A stretch of DNA of 37,504 bases from Perkinsus olseni (lineage: Eukaryota; Perkinsozoa; Perkinsida; Perkinsidae): contig JABANP010000511.1 of assembly GCA_013115135.1 (NCBI GenBank), forward strand, positions 1 through 37,504, in the 5' to 3' direction. Under the pieces are notes generated by a model. The model searched no databases. It saw only the letters and a list, made by a program, of their open reading frames with translations, and was not told where the DNA came from. The translations under genes were made by a program, and so were the position numbers. Below, in pieces: positions 9,931 through 20,277 of this stretch; within the stretch, counting starts at the first letter, position 1; every line of letters begins with the position of its first letter.

Positions 9931-11400
9931 TCAATCTTCCATCCTCACTTTGATACCCGCCACGTGAGGCGCCGTCAAGTCATTCGCGAATCTTGGGTTT
10001 CGCGGGTAAACGAAGGACCTCTCCGTCAACCACATGAGCACAAGCTCAGCATACAGCTCTCTGCGTATAGTATTGAAATTGATGCCACACCGATGGGCGA
10101 CGTGTTTCGCGAATAGCTTCAATTGCTCGACACACAGCGTATGAAATTCCGAGGGTTCAACCGGGGCAACTCCCGCATGCGCATGCATATCCCTTAGCTT
10201 GCGACTGTCGAAATAGAAGTGGAAGTCTCTGAAAAAACACAACATCGGGAGGGTGAAGAAGATTCTGGGCAGGTCGTCTACAGGCAAAGCTAAACAAAGA
10301 TACTTCATTTCAACGGCGCGCACGACCTACCTGATGTTTCCGGATCTGAGCTCGGCCTTGAGAGAGCTCAGTCTGAAACCTTCCTCTAGGCTCCTCATAG
10401 TGAGAGTTAACTCAGATTCAACCTCTATCTGAAAACGGACGAGATATCCAATTTGAAGGAGCAGCTGTTCTTGGCTGCGAAGTTGGATAGAGAGCGCACC
10501 CCGACCACGCAGTACTTGCGGTGTGCCGTACGCTGTCAGTGGAAGATACGGCTCTCGAGTAGAAGTGACTCGACACACTCGTCGACTGTTCTTCAAGGAT
10601 TCGTAGTCTCTTTTGATCTGTTCATGGATTCCCTCCGTGAGATGCTCTTTCAAGCTTTTCCTCAACCTTGGAGGCTTGGAAGCATCGCCTTTCCGATCGG
10701 GGTCAGAGGTTGCTTTCAAAAAAAAGTCATTTGTCACGCGATTCGCCGAGAAACGCCGCATGACTTCCTCGTCTAAAATCGCTGTATAACGAAGGGATTC
10801 CGATCCGTCGCTCCTGAGGCACGAGGAGAGTACGAGATATGACGATTGCGCCTAGGATTGCTCCTACCCGTATACGGATTCAATCCAGGCGAAGTCGGTC
10901 AAAATTGAGATATTCTTCAGCTGCCCGTTATCCTCGACGGTGACTTTGTCCTCCCCGAGCTGATACTGAAGAAGGAAGCTCTAGCTTTGAGTTCATAATG
11001 CCGGAGAGATGCGATCAGGGTAACTCACCTGGACCCCGGGCAGGTATATGTTGTTCAACTGGTGCCTCGTCTGTGTTCCCTGAACGAAGAATCGTTACCT
11101 TTTCATATCATCGTATCCTCTCTGTCCAGTTGGTTTTCCGTGAGCACGGACATGTAGAAAGATATGCAACGCCAGAAATGAGCGCTTCAAGTGATGGCAG
11201 TAGGATTAGAGGAGGTGCACATCACTTGCACTTACCTGGGGTATACGAATACCACCGGAGCTCCCAGGGCTGTTGACCAGGTCGGTCAGCCATCTCCTCA
11301 CCAGACTCTCATCTTCATTACTGCTGCCCACGGTAGCATACCCCTTGTAGAAGAGCAGACAGTGCAGGAGGAATATGATGACGATTGAGAGGCGAGGCAT
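9931..11400 (-). CDS. Copy B: secreted multigene-family protein, function unknown
   Basis: Six exons (11400-11236, 11079-11029, 10965-10868, 10813-10516, 10428-10331, 10228-9931) give 335 residues. Exon 1 is again exactly 55 codons with the same signal peptide. Exon 2 is 17 codons (RHQLNNIYLPGVQ). Exon 3 carries YQLGEDKVTV and SILTDFAW. Exon 4 carries SLRYTAILDEEVM and a Lys/Arg-rich helix. Exon 5 has ESELTLTMRS and FRLSSLKAELRSG. Exon 6 has CVEQLKLFAKHV and LYAELVLMWLTERSFVYP. Exon borders and phases match copy A, while the middle of exon 4 and the C-terminus diverge strongly. All frames are open, so it is probably functional. The role is unknown. Confidence 0.8.
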
Positions 11401-12310
11401 TGCCGTGGCAGAAGCGAAGAGATTCGGCTGGGGGAAGGCCAGTGAGTCTGGACTTCTCGCCGCTTAATTGGGTATCCCGAGTGTACGCCTACGGTCTTAG
11501 GAATGGAAATGTTGAGTGCACGATGAGTGGCGTTTCCCGTATTCCAAACTTGCCTCGTGCGGGAATAATGCGGAGCGACGACACTTCCCCCCGGTGAGCC
11601 GAAACGGCGAGACGTCCAGGGCATACCCGGCTGAGGGTTGTGAAAAAGAGTTGGTCGCGGGATTGAGCCGTGCCGGGTAGACCGATTCGGACGATACCAA
11701 TTCGGAAAGTGTTCAGCTTACACACGGCGCGAAATTGGCACTGCCAACTTAAGAATCATCAGCTCTCGGATAACAAAATCGTCGGCTCTCAACAGCGCCT
11801 CGCGGAAAGCAGGCTGATACGATCTTACAGATGTCCGACTTCTGACGGTCTTGCAGGGTGCTCAGCTGGTCATTGTGAAAAGGACTATCATTATTATTCG
11901 AGCCGCCACAGAAAAGGCTCTTTCGGCTCCCTCGGCGCTGATCGGTCGAGTTCGAAGTTAAGTATCGCTGAATCTGCCACACCACGCCGTGGAGAAAGTT
12001 GCCAATAATCTTGGACCTTGGCGACATCCGCGCCGGCAAATGACCCAAGTATAGAGTGCCGACAAGAGTATTCAATCGGAGCTAGCCATCTCCATCGCCG
12101 GTCTTCCTGCTGATTGAGCCTGGGCAACACAACATCGTCCACGACTCAATACATCAACGGCAGACGCGAACTTATGAAGCCTGTCGGCAACATCAACATC
12201 ATGTACGACTTCTTACCTTACTAATACACAAATACTGGGATGATCGTGAGCCGAGCATGAAATACTGGCACAAGGAACGTGTTTCGCACACGTCATCATC
12301 GTCACTAGCC
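11401..12310. other. Intergenic between copy B and copy C
   Basis: After the 5' block (11401-11447) I see no supportable gene. A segment at 11895-11950 shares about 45 nt of similarity with 5870-5920, the LCMT last exon and its 3' side. Short frames on both strands have no recognisable motif. Confidence 0.4.
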
Positions 12311-13080
12311 TCAGTTGCCTCTGCGTTCCGTCACATCAAACTGACGCGAACTAACAGCATTCTCATACAGAATGCCTTCGAATCCGGGCTGTCCCAAGTG
12401 AACGAATGAGCCCTCCGTCAGCCACCTCAGAACGAGCTCAGGATACAGGGTCCTTGGGAGAGCATCGAAAACGACACCATACGAAGGCGCGACGTATCTT
12501 GCGAACAACTCCAGCTGTTCCTCGCAAATTTCCTTCAGTTTTTCTCGGCCTAATTTCCTCGACGAGGGGTGTACTGCGGCAACTCCCGCATTTGAGTGCA
12601 TTTCCTGCAGCTTAGGGCTGTCGAAAGCGAATCGGACATCTCTGAAAAGGCGAGCGAGTCCACCAGTCAAGAGGTTCGCTAGCCGCTCCGTCTTGGGATT
12701 TAATCGAGTTACACGAACGAGCAGCACGAATACCGTAAAATGCTCATCCTTGCCGACACAGATGAAAACGTCCCAGCAATTCTCTTTCGTTTAATCGAAG
12801 GCCTGACTCACGTGAAGTGCTCGCTTCTGAGCTCTGCCGTCAAGGAGCTGACTCTGAAACCTTCTTCCGGATCTTCCATAGTCAAAGTTAACGTAGATTC
12901 CAAACCCGCCTAAGAAGTGAGGATGAACAGTGTCGTCGCCGCCTGGCAGATCGTTCCGAGCGCTACTTGAGGTAGGAAATCTGAGGATGGCGTCCTGGGC
13001 ATCCGAGCCGAAGTGACTTTGCAGACATGACGGCTCTTCTTCAAGACTTCGTAGTCGTCGTCGAGCTGCCCAGATATCTT

Positions 13081-13277
13081 GCGTAGAGAAAACGAGCCAG
13101 GGTTTTCTTGGAGGGGAAATCGTCGGAGCGTAGGGTTCCCTAACAACAGTGGGACACACGCGCGAGGGAGACAGAGATACGCGTGCGACACAACGAGTGT
13201 ACGCGTGCTCTCGTGGTACACGCGATGACTTCCGGAGTCTAGGGACACCGTATAGCGTATCGCGAACTCCTTTTTTT
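13081..13277 (+). repeat. Split direct repeat A1 (left end of retroelement)
   Basis: 197 bp, matching A2 at 20054-20250 base for base up to a poly-T tract of unequal length. It lies directly against host exon 4 of copy C. Confidence 0.95.
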
Positions 13278-14215
13278 CTTTCTCTTGATGTCACACCGAT
13301 ACCAAAAGCTGTGCCGAGGCCCATGGGGTCGTGGACCAGGTCATGGTGTAGAAGCATGACGGTTGAACCGTTGCGGTTCCCCCGAGGTCCCGCGGGACTC
13401 TCTTTATAGCCAATTAGCTCGGCTGGCTGGGTGCTGGGAGCTACGGCTTTTGATGGAGAGTCTTCCATCACGAATGAGGGAGGTGGGCAGCGGTCAGCTG
13501 TGGCCAGCCCACCCCGTGTCTGGTCTTCTTCAAGACCAGCACGGTTTCGAGGTTCAGGTCAGCGAGTGGCTCAACTCGGCGACTTATCCTCCCCTCGCCC
13601 TTGTGGCGTCCTGCCGCGCTCAGCGCTGTCGGACTGCCGTTACCCCATGCAGAAACAGTGTTGCTGCGGGTGTATGGGTACTCAGAACTGTCTTGATGAA
13701 GGTGGTTCGCTCCTAGTGGGAACTAGGTTTGTCCCACCCGTGTATACGGTCTTCCTCAAGACCGTTGCGCGGATGGGAGTCTGGGCAACAACTGCCGCCG
13801 GCAGGTGATGCTCTCGGCACCTCTGACGATTCAATGGTCTGCCAGTGGCTTACGCTGAGTCAACGCAAGCATCGCTGACGGGGACCGTCGTCGGACGACA
13901 CGAGCCACGCGGCGTGAAATCGCCAGATCAGCTCGTCCCCTGTTCGGGGTGAAGCCAACTGTGTGACACCTGTGTGCTACCCAGCTTGTGCGCTTAGTGC
14001 GTGGGATTGCGTTGCGCTAGTGGGACAGAGACGTGTCAGCTCGAAGGCTACAGGGCAATCGTGAACACGGGTTCTTTAGGAGCTTGTTCATCCGTTGACT
14101 GACTGTACCTTTGTCTAAGGAGTCGTTCACCGTCTCTTAAAAAAAAATTGGGGATATGTTCTCCGGAGAACTTCTCGTACGTTCTCAGTGTGCACCGCAG
14201 GTTGATTTTCCTACC
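13278..14215 (+). promoter_or_regulatory. Retroelement leader with an array of short hairpins
   Basis: No convincing coding frame. At least four tight hairpins occur: 13365-13379 (6-bp stem, TTG loop), 13520-13539 (8-bp stem, CTTC loop), 13712-13727 (6-bp stem, GGGA loop) and 13746-13765 (8-bp stem, CCTC loop). The second and fourth share the GGTCTT/AAGACC core, but their two outermost pairs differ in a compensatory way (C-G and T-A versus A-T and C-G), which suggests a selected RNA fold. A role in packaging, priming or translation is inference. Confidence 0.55.
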
Positions 14216-15247
14216 ATGGCTGCCTCCGCCGAGGCCATTCTGCAGCGCGTTGTCGCTTCGGTCGCCCCTGGCGACGAGGAATGGGATGTGCAAGCCCGGG
14301 CCTTCGTGCTGAACGAGACTAAAGGCCTCTCCTTGCAGGTGGTAGCCAAGCTTCGAGATAGCTTCTGGGACGGCGCGGCGAAGGTCTCTATTCCCGGCGA
14401 CGCGGGCGATGACGTCGTCGCTCGCAAACGTCAGCTTCTGTCCTCGGTGGGTATGGCGGTTACGTCCGAGACTGGCTCTTATGTCGACGTTGCGGCCGAG
14501 AGGGCTAAGAAAGACGCCACAGCGAAGCAAATTGAGGCTGACCTCAAAAAGCTCGTGGCAACAGCGTCCGCAAGACTTGGCCATGAGATCCCGTTCGCCC
14601 TCTTACCTTCTGCCAAGGTCGTAGCTGCGGTGCGTAACGGCAAGTTCACCGAGCTCGCGGAGTATCGTACCTTCTCCGCCAACGAGGCAAGCGGTACGGA
14701 GTTCTGCACGTCGGTCGACGGTAACCCCGTGGAGGTTATTGTTCCTAAGAAGGACTCCGAACACCTGTTTGTACCAGGCGCCGAGGTCCCAGGGTGTCTC
14801 CTGAGATGGAGCATAGCCACCTGGCTGGCCTTTCCGGAGGGCAACCTGTTGGTCCTTATCTCATACTGCATGAGAGTTCTTAGTCTTGCGTCGAAAGGTT
14901 GGGGTCGGGTTATCTTCTTCGACCGCTTCCACCGCAAGGCCGTCCCCAACAAGATGGCGTCTGCCCAGTCCGAGGATATCTACAGGTGGTTCTCGGCCGA
15001 TGAGGTGAGCTCGAGCTTTGCTGAAGCCGCCATCGAGTTTCAGACTAGGGAAACGGGCCCAGGCAGGCTTCCTCCGAAGAGTTCGGGCCCTTCGTCTGAA
15101 GCGACTGCGGTCGGGAAATCGACCCGTGGTAAGGGAGGCGGAGGCAAGAGGTCCGCCCCGTACGCGCGAGGCAAGGGTAAAGGCGAAGCTGACTCGAAGA
15201 AGGCGGCCTCGGATCAGTCGGGTAAGGATGCCAAGGAACCAAAGTAG
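14216..15247 (+). CDS. Retroelement ORF1, gag-like
   Basis: About 343 residues from an ATG in strong context (ACCATGG); the frame is open 60 nt further upstream to a weaker ATG at 14156. The N-terminal two thirds are Ala/Lys/Glu-rich and probably helical. A middle segment (CLLRWSIATWLAFPEGNLL) is hydrophobic and aromatic. The tail is strongly basic and glycine-rich (KGGGGKRSAPYARGKGKG), suited to nucleic-acid binding. I see no CCHC zinc knuckle. The Gag assignment rests on position before RT, size and basic tail, not on homology I can verify. Long frames on the opposite strand here are compositional shadows. Confidence 0.6.
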   Translation: MAASAEAILQRVVASVAPGDEEWDVQARAFVLNETKGLSLQVVAKLRDSFWDGAAKVSIPGDAGDDVVARKRQLLSSVGMAVTSETGSYVDVAAERAKKDATAKQIEADLKKLVATASARLGHEIPFALLPSAKVVAAVRNGKFTELAEYRTFSANEASGTEFCTSVDGNPVEVIVPKKDSEHLFVPGAEVPGCLLRWSIATWLAFPEGNLLVLISYCMRVLSLASKGWGRVIFFDRFHRKAVPNKMASAQSEDIYRWFSADEVSSSFAEAAIEFQTRETGPGRLPPKSSGPSSEATAVGKSTRGKGGGGKRSAPYARGKGKGEADSKKAASDQSGKDAKEPK

Positions 15248-15749
15248 ATAGCTACTTGGACTTGGGCAGTCTCCTACTGTGGGAGGTTTACTGTGTCTCT
15301 GCGTCATTTACTGCGTTTGAGAGAAGAAGTTTCTGTGTGCCCTCGGTCTGCTTGAGTTGCACTGTGTCAATATCAAGGGGCACGGAGTGTGCCACTGCCC
15401 GTGGCACGTTGGCACGTCATACGGCGAGACTTCTCGGCAGTCGTCTTGTGTAGTGTTGTTCGGCTAGCGCCCACGGCCGGTCAAATATGCGCTCCCACAA
15501 CACGTCCGCGGTCAGGAAAAGCATTGGGAGATCAGACGAAGCGAGGGCCCGCAGGAGAAGAATCCAACGCGAGAAACAGCTAGAGGCCCGAGAGTCGTCT
15601 ATGTCTCTCCGTCGTCAGTTGGAGTTTCTAGAGAACCGCGCTCTGGAACAACGCGAGAACTGGGCTCGGGCGGAGGACTCCAAACTGACCACTGGCCTAG
15701 CAAAACCCGAACTCTGTGTCTGGGGGTTGTGCACGGTCCGCACTCGGAG
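15248..15749 (+). other. Retroelement spacer between ORF1 and ORF2
   Basis: A short + frame at 15487-15798 encodes a charged, coiled-coil-like stretch (Arg/Glu/Gln-rich) that overlaps the start of ORF2 in another frame. It might be the N-terminal part of the RT protein reached by splicing or frameshift, but nothing proves this. Confidence 0.35.
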
Positions 15750-17807
15750 ATGCAAGCTGAGCTCAACAATATCCTTACGGAGGCAGTGGATGAGGTGAGA
15801 GCCTCACCGGCTGGCAAATTCCTCGCCGGGTGGGTGAAGCTCTCCCGAGAGGACCAAGCAAATTTCTCGGATTCCTGGACGGGGGTCGAAGAGGAAATTG
15901 ACCGCGTGGCTTCGCGCATGCGAGACCGCTGGTGCCAGGCGCTCGGGTGCTCGAATCGGCAGTCTCTGAGCGGTTCCCCGCTGAGGGTCCCCCTTCTTAA
16001 AAGCCTGCTAAGCACATGGAGGGGAGGTGCCGCGGAGGATGAGTCTATCCTCGATGACGTGGACTCCGGCGTCAACATCGAGGTACGTTACCCCATCTCT
16101 CGCTCGCATATCTGGCCTGAGTACTCTGGTTCGTCGATATCCGACTACTACACTGTCTCGAGCTTCGAGAAGGACGCTTTCGTGAACTACCAGAGCGCGG
16201 AAGAGAACCCAGAGCAGGTGGAGAGGGAGCTCGAGAAGGCCGTGATGAAAGGCCACATGGTGAAAGTAGGCGAGGAGCTGCCGCCGGGACACGAGGATGC
16301 CGTTGTGAGCAGAGTTGCCAGCATACCCAAGGCGTCGGGCTCCTGGCGTATCATAGATGATATGAAACGTTCAGGGTTGAATACTCTGATAAAGATGAGG
16401 CAGCACATGGTGGAGACCATATGCCTACCAACGATGAGGGCAGTCGCCTTGTTGCTGTCGCTGGCGTTATCATGGTTTTCCGCCGACGCAGTCATCATAG
16501 AGCTCGATGCTAAAGAGGCTTTCAAGCATCTACGAATCTCAAGCCTCGACGAGGTGTTCGTCTACAACTGTGCGCCTGGGTCCAAGACCTTGTACAGGCA
16601 TCTCCGCCTCGCGTTCGGTTGCATAAGTTCCCCGCTCTTGTGGGTACGAGCCTTTTCTCTGGTGAATAGAGTACTCTGTGCCGCTCTGCAGCTGCAATGC
16701 ATCGCCTACATCGACGACACCTCTTTTATCTCCAATTCCCAGCGTGCCTTCGAAGACCTCGTCGCCATCGTGCTTTTCCACACCGCAGTCGGAGTCATCT
16801 CAGAACTCCGCAAGGCCCGGGTCTCACGAACGCCCCGCCTGCTCGGCTTTCAGTGCGACTTATCGAAAGAGCAGATCGACATACCACAGGACAAGCTGTC
16901 CGGGATCGCAGAGCTCGGGGAAACTGTTCTCGCGGCCCACTCCCGCGGAGAGCCGGTCCGCGTGCGATGCGTCGAGACTCTTCTGGGCAAGCTGATGTGG
17001 GCCTCACAATCCTGTATAAACTTCAGATGCCACCTGGGCCCCGTCTTTGCCTGGTGCAAGGCGGTTAAGAAGAGACAATCGAGGCGAGATGGGAAGGCCA
17101 GGGACGGCATTCGCAAGAACAATAGGGATCACACCGCGTATCTGGGGCGAGCAGCTCAGTCGAAAATCAGGCTCCTGCTCTCCGTCCTACAGTGCGAGTG
17201 GCTACGGGCTAGGTCAATCACTTCCGTCCTAGGCCACGGACTGCTGCGGGGCCAATCTGTTGTCATCTCCGACGCCAGCCTCGAAGGCTTCGGTGGTACC
17301 TGCTGCGTTGTAGACTCGGCCGGTGAGAGACACCGCTGGTGGTTCGCAGTTTCTTTCGACGATTCTCGGGCCCTATCCCTGGTGAAGGCTGTGGTGCCTT
17401 CCTTTCTTGGCGGCCAACAGTTTACTTCGGACGACGTCAGCTGCCTGGAGCTAGTTGCGCTGGTGGTCGGTCTCCTGATTATTCCCCGGGAGTATACCCG
17501 CCTGCCCTGTACCCTCCTCAGCGACAACACAAGTGCCGTCGCCGCCATCAACCGCAGCTATAGCTCAGTGCCCCGAATGGCCCATATATTGGCACGTCTG
17601 TCGGCTGTCAGGCGGGGCGATCGTCGTATACAGGCGTTTCACCTTCCGGGTATCGACAACGAGGTGTGTGACGGCCTCTCGCGAGGCTCCAGACCTCGCC
17701 CAGCTGCGGCACGTGTACTCGGTTCGTTCGTGGATGTCTCCTCGATCCTGTCCACTCTGAGCAACGCGAGAGTCAACGGTTTGGGCCCGTTTGTGGTCGA
17801 GGAATAG
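15750..17807 (+). CDS. Retroelement ORF2: reverse transcriptase and RNase H
   Basis: This protein copies element RNA into DNA and removes the RNA strand. From the first ATG it has 685 residues; the frame opens slightly upstream. RT landmarks: SGSWRIIDDMK (palm entry), motif A ELDAKEAFKHLRI with Asp about 253, motif B FGCISSPLLW, motif C YIDD at 320-323 and a LLGFQ segment. RNase H follows: ISDASLEGFGG (Asp about 508), CLELVAL (Glu about 567), LLSDNTSAVAAIN (Asp about 592) and IDNEVCDGLSRG (Asp about 641), so all four acidic residues are present. The DASxxGxGG and SDNxxAV style is that of DIRS-like rather than LTR elements. No stop or frameshift was seen. The recombinase gene follows after about 150 nt. 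Confidence 0.95.
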   Translation: MQAELNNILTEAVDEVRASPAGKFLAGWVKLSREDQANFSDSWTGVEEEIDRVASRMRDRWCQALGCSNRQSLSGSPLRVPLLKSLLSTWRGGAAEDESILDDVDSGVNIEVRYPISRSHIWPEYSGSSISDYYTVSSFEKDAFVNYQSAEENPEQVERELEKAVMKGHMVKVGEELPPGHEDAVVSRVASIPKASGSWRIIDDMKRSGLNTLIKMRQHMVETICLPTMRAVALLLSLALSWFSADAVIIELDAKEAFKHLRISSLDEVFVYNCAPGSKTLYRHLRLAFGCISSPLLWVRAFSLVNRVLCAALQLQCIAYIDDTSFISNSQRAFEDLVAIVLFHTAVGVISELRKARVSRTPRLLGFQCDLSKEQIDIPQDKLSGIAELGETVLAAHSRGEPVRVRCVETLLGKLMWASQSCINFRCHLGPVFAWCKAVKKRQSRRDGKARDGIRKNNRDHTAYLGRAAQSKIRLLLSVLQCEWLRARSITSVLGHGLLRGQSVVISDASLEGFGGTCCVVDSAGERHRWWFAVSFDDSRALSLVKAVVPSFLGGQQFTSDDVSCLELVALVVGLLIIPREYTRLPCTLLSDNTSAVAAINRSYSSVPRMAHILARLSAVRRGDRRIQAFHLPGIDNEVCDGLSRGSRPRPAAARVLGSFVDVSSILSTLSNARVNGLGPFVVEE

Positions 17808-17960
17808 AGCACTTCTGACAGGTAATATCATGAGAGTTTCTCCGACGGTTCGCGCAACGTTTCCGCTCAACGGAGTGGCCCTGTGTTCCGGGGAGTCCGA
17901 GGAGTGGCAGGGGAGTGTCTCTCCTCAGGAGACGTCCGTTTTGCTTCCTTTTCCTTCGGC

Positions 17961-19013
17961 ATGAACCAACAGATAGCGGATGAGTGCTATGCCCACCTTG
18001 CAGCGAGTCTCCCGCTGGTCTACGGGGGCGGTACTCTTGTCAACCCGTCGCCGTCTTCTGGAGTCCCGGCACCGCCCAGCCGCTCCCCACAGTCTTCGAC
18101 CACGCAACTCTCCTACAAGCCCAATCCCTCCGATCGTCGTGCGAGTCAGCCTTATACTCACCCTTACGGTATTCGCAGGCCGGTGAAGGTCAGGGGCTCG
18201 GGCAACCGAGGGATCCCAACGGTTGATGCGGAGACGGTCCAAACCGTGCTTGGAGCGGCGAGGGCTCAGTCCACGAACCGCAAATACGACAGCATTGTAC
18301 GCAGGTACACCGACCTTCTGAACCGCATGAATGTGGTGACTCCCTGGCCGCTCAGCGGCCACAGTCTCACGATCTACATCTCGGCTCTAACCCGGGAGGG
18401 AAAGGTGAAAGCCGAGACCATCGAAGATTATGTCGGAAAGCTGCGTTGTGTGGGCAAGCAGTTCTCGGAGGGCCTCTCCGGCCCTGAGAGTGAGTTGGTA
18501 CGCCTCGCTCTCCAAGGCTCCAAACGTATTCTGGGATGGTCGGAGCCGGTGAGGGCCCGGACTCTCTCGGCTACTGAGCTAGCTACTCTTTCGAAGCTCG
18601 AGCCCAGTAGCGGCCGCGCGTGCGCCGTTGCGGCGTACCTGGTGGGTGTGTGTGGTCTCCTCCGTCTAAGAGAGGTGGCTGAGCTTCGAGTGTCAGACGT
18701 CGAATGGAGGGAGTCTCAAGCCTCACGGTTCGCCGTGCTTAATGTCCGGCACTCGAAGACCGACCAGAGAGGTAAGGGTAGGCACCGAGGACGAGTGAAG
18801 CACGGTCCGACGCGTGCTAGTGCGATAGCTGCTCTTGTTTCTCGAACACTCATTCCTGTCGGGTCGACAGTATGGGCCATGCTATGGATCCATCCCGGGC
18901 TAGCCCAGGCCCGGCGAGAGTCACCTCTTCCCGTTCTGGCCTCAGCCGTTCGCCCCACTAGGGGTTGGCAACCCGGAACCCGCGGCTCGGATCCTCTCAA
19001 CGCGTTGTCCTAG
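17961..19013 (+). CDS. Retroelement ORF3: tyrosine recombinase (C-terminal motif not seen)
   Basis: This enzyme would integrate the circular cDNA in place of a DDE integrase. About 350 residues from the first ATG. The N-terminal part is Pro/Ser-rich. A SAM-like core-binding segment follows (STNRKYDSIVRRYTDLLNR, then LTIYISALTREGKVKAETI). Catalytic box A is LLRLREVAEL with Arg about 235, and the beta-hairpin Lys lies in HSKTDQRGKG (about 266), a motif typical of DIRS-type recombinases. The H-x-x-R and tyrosine boxes are not visible before the stop. A +1 frame downstream holds SHLFPFW, which resembles the segment just before box C, so the ORF may continue through a frameshift or splice, or be truncated. 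Confidence 0.82.
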   Translation: MNQQIADECYAHLAASLPLVYGGGTLVNPSPSSGVPAPPSRSPQSSTTQLSYKPNPSDRRASQPYTHPYGIRRPVKVRGSGNRGIPTVDAETVQTVLGAARAQSTNRKYDSIVRRYTDLLNRMNVVTPWPLSGHSLTIYISALTREGKVKAETIEDYVGKLRCVGKQFSEGLSGPESELVRLALQGSKRILGWSEPVRARTLSATELATLSKLEPSSGRACAVAAYLVGVCGLLRLREVAELRVSDVEWRESQASRFAVLNVRHSKTDQRGKGRHRGRVKHGPTRASAIAALVSRTLIPVGSTVWAMLWIHPGLAQARRESPLPVLASAVRPTRGWQPGTRGSDPLNALS

Positions 19014-19788
19014 TAGCTCCGACTGGGCCGTCACTGGGTTTCGCTGTCCCTCGTGAAAGGGCAGTGTAATCGGGCCCACAGAGTTACGGGAAGGGGGTGC
19101 TCGGGTGGGAACACCGGACTCCGGGACTGCCCTGGAGAAACCGCACAAGTTAGAAAACACCCTGGGAATCCCAGGCTGGGATAGCCTAGCTCGGACTCAA
19201 CACAGCCGGCTGTCGCCTCCCCACCCGAGGCGATAGCAGCGCTACTCCACAATCCGGTAAACTTGCAACGCGCGTTAGGACCCGCGTTACGGACATGGAC
19301 TGCGCGGGCCGGAGCTAGCGCTGACTAAGAACTGGAGCACGGACGAGTAGAGCGGGCGCAGAGTCTTAGACTCGCCAGGCTTACGGTAAGCTCCCGCTAA
19401 GCTGCTTACCAAACGTAGGGGTCTGAGCGTCTTAGACCGTGCTGCGACATGCGACGTCGGGCAACACCCAACCACTGCCAAAGGGTGGCTCCGGCTCACC
19501 GATCGGTACTCCGCAGGCTCAGAGTGGTTGTCGCCAAGTAGGCGACATATTTACCAGGTCGTCTACTTAGTAGTCTCCTGTAGGCTCTACTAGGTCGTCC
19601 TCTAGGCCCGCGCCAGGCGCCGCGCGCCTTCGAGTTACTTGTCTAAGTAGTCTACTGCGTGCAGACGGCGCGCAGCAGTCTTCCACCAGGAGGTGAGCGC
19701 CCAGCATTCAGCTCCAAGGTATGACGCCCTAGGCCAAGGCACCCGGCCCCTTTGTCCGTCAATCCCAACGCCTACGCCGGTCGAGTTG
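19014..19788 (+). other. Retroelement 3' non-coding region before B1
   Basis: I searched for the missing recombinase H-x-x-R box and did not find a convincing one. The stretch contains repeated CTTAGAC and TAC-CTTA type words (19365-19440) that may form stems. No other feature. Confidence 0.4.
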
Positions 19789-20053
19789 GGGGGACCTGTT
19801 GCGGCGGAAGCAGAGCCTAAGCTGGAAGCCATGCTAAGCACCCAGCGTCTCTGCTACCACAGCACCAAGTCTGCACTGCTCCCAGCCACGCTGACCTGTA
19901 CTACAGGTCCTGTAGTGCTCCATCGAGCTGCCCACGAAAGCAGTAGGAGCGGATCCGGTTACGACTCACACCTCGGTACCCGGATACAGGCTACAGGTTC
20001 GTGCTTGGCTGGTTTCAGTGCCTCTCCCAACCCTAGCGTCTATGGGATTTCCT
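19789..20053 (+). repeat. Split direct repeat B1
   Basis: 265 bp, identical by eye to B2. It ends where A2 begins, so the B1-A2 junction should preserve the joined ends of the circular DNA intermediate. Confidence 0.95.
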
Positions 20054-20250
20054 GCGTAGAGAAAACGAGCCAGGGTTTTCTTGGAGGGGAAATCGTCGGA
20101 GCGTAGGGTTCCCTAACAACAGTGGGACACACGCGCGAGGGAGACAGAGATACGCGTGCGACACAACGAGTGTACGCGTGCTCTCGTGGTACACGCGATG
20201 ACTTCCGGAGTCTAGGGACACCGTATAGCGTATCGCGAACTCCTTTTTTT
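20054..20250 (+). repeat. Split direct repeat A2
   Basis: 197 bp copy of A1, placed between B1 and B2. Only the length of the terminal T run differs. Confidence 0.95.
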
Positions 20251-20277
20251 TTTCATTAGAGGATCACCCTTGATGCT

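Noticed and set aside
11236..11400. RxLR-type oomycete effector motif in exon 1 of the secreted family
   Set aside because: The VRRWL segment lacks the RxLR-dEER order, and gene structure (five short introns) is unlike oomycete effectors.
12910..13248. Minus-strand frame fusing copy C exon 4 with sequence to its right
   Set aside because: The right part is repeat A1 of the retroelement; the same peptide recurs at 20033-20221 from A2, so it is an accident of insertion.
14048..17551. Long minus-strand frames opposite gag and RT
   Set aside because: They are antisense to well-supported coding frames, have no motifs and follow from GC-rich codon use.
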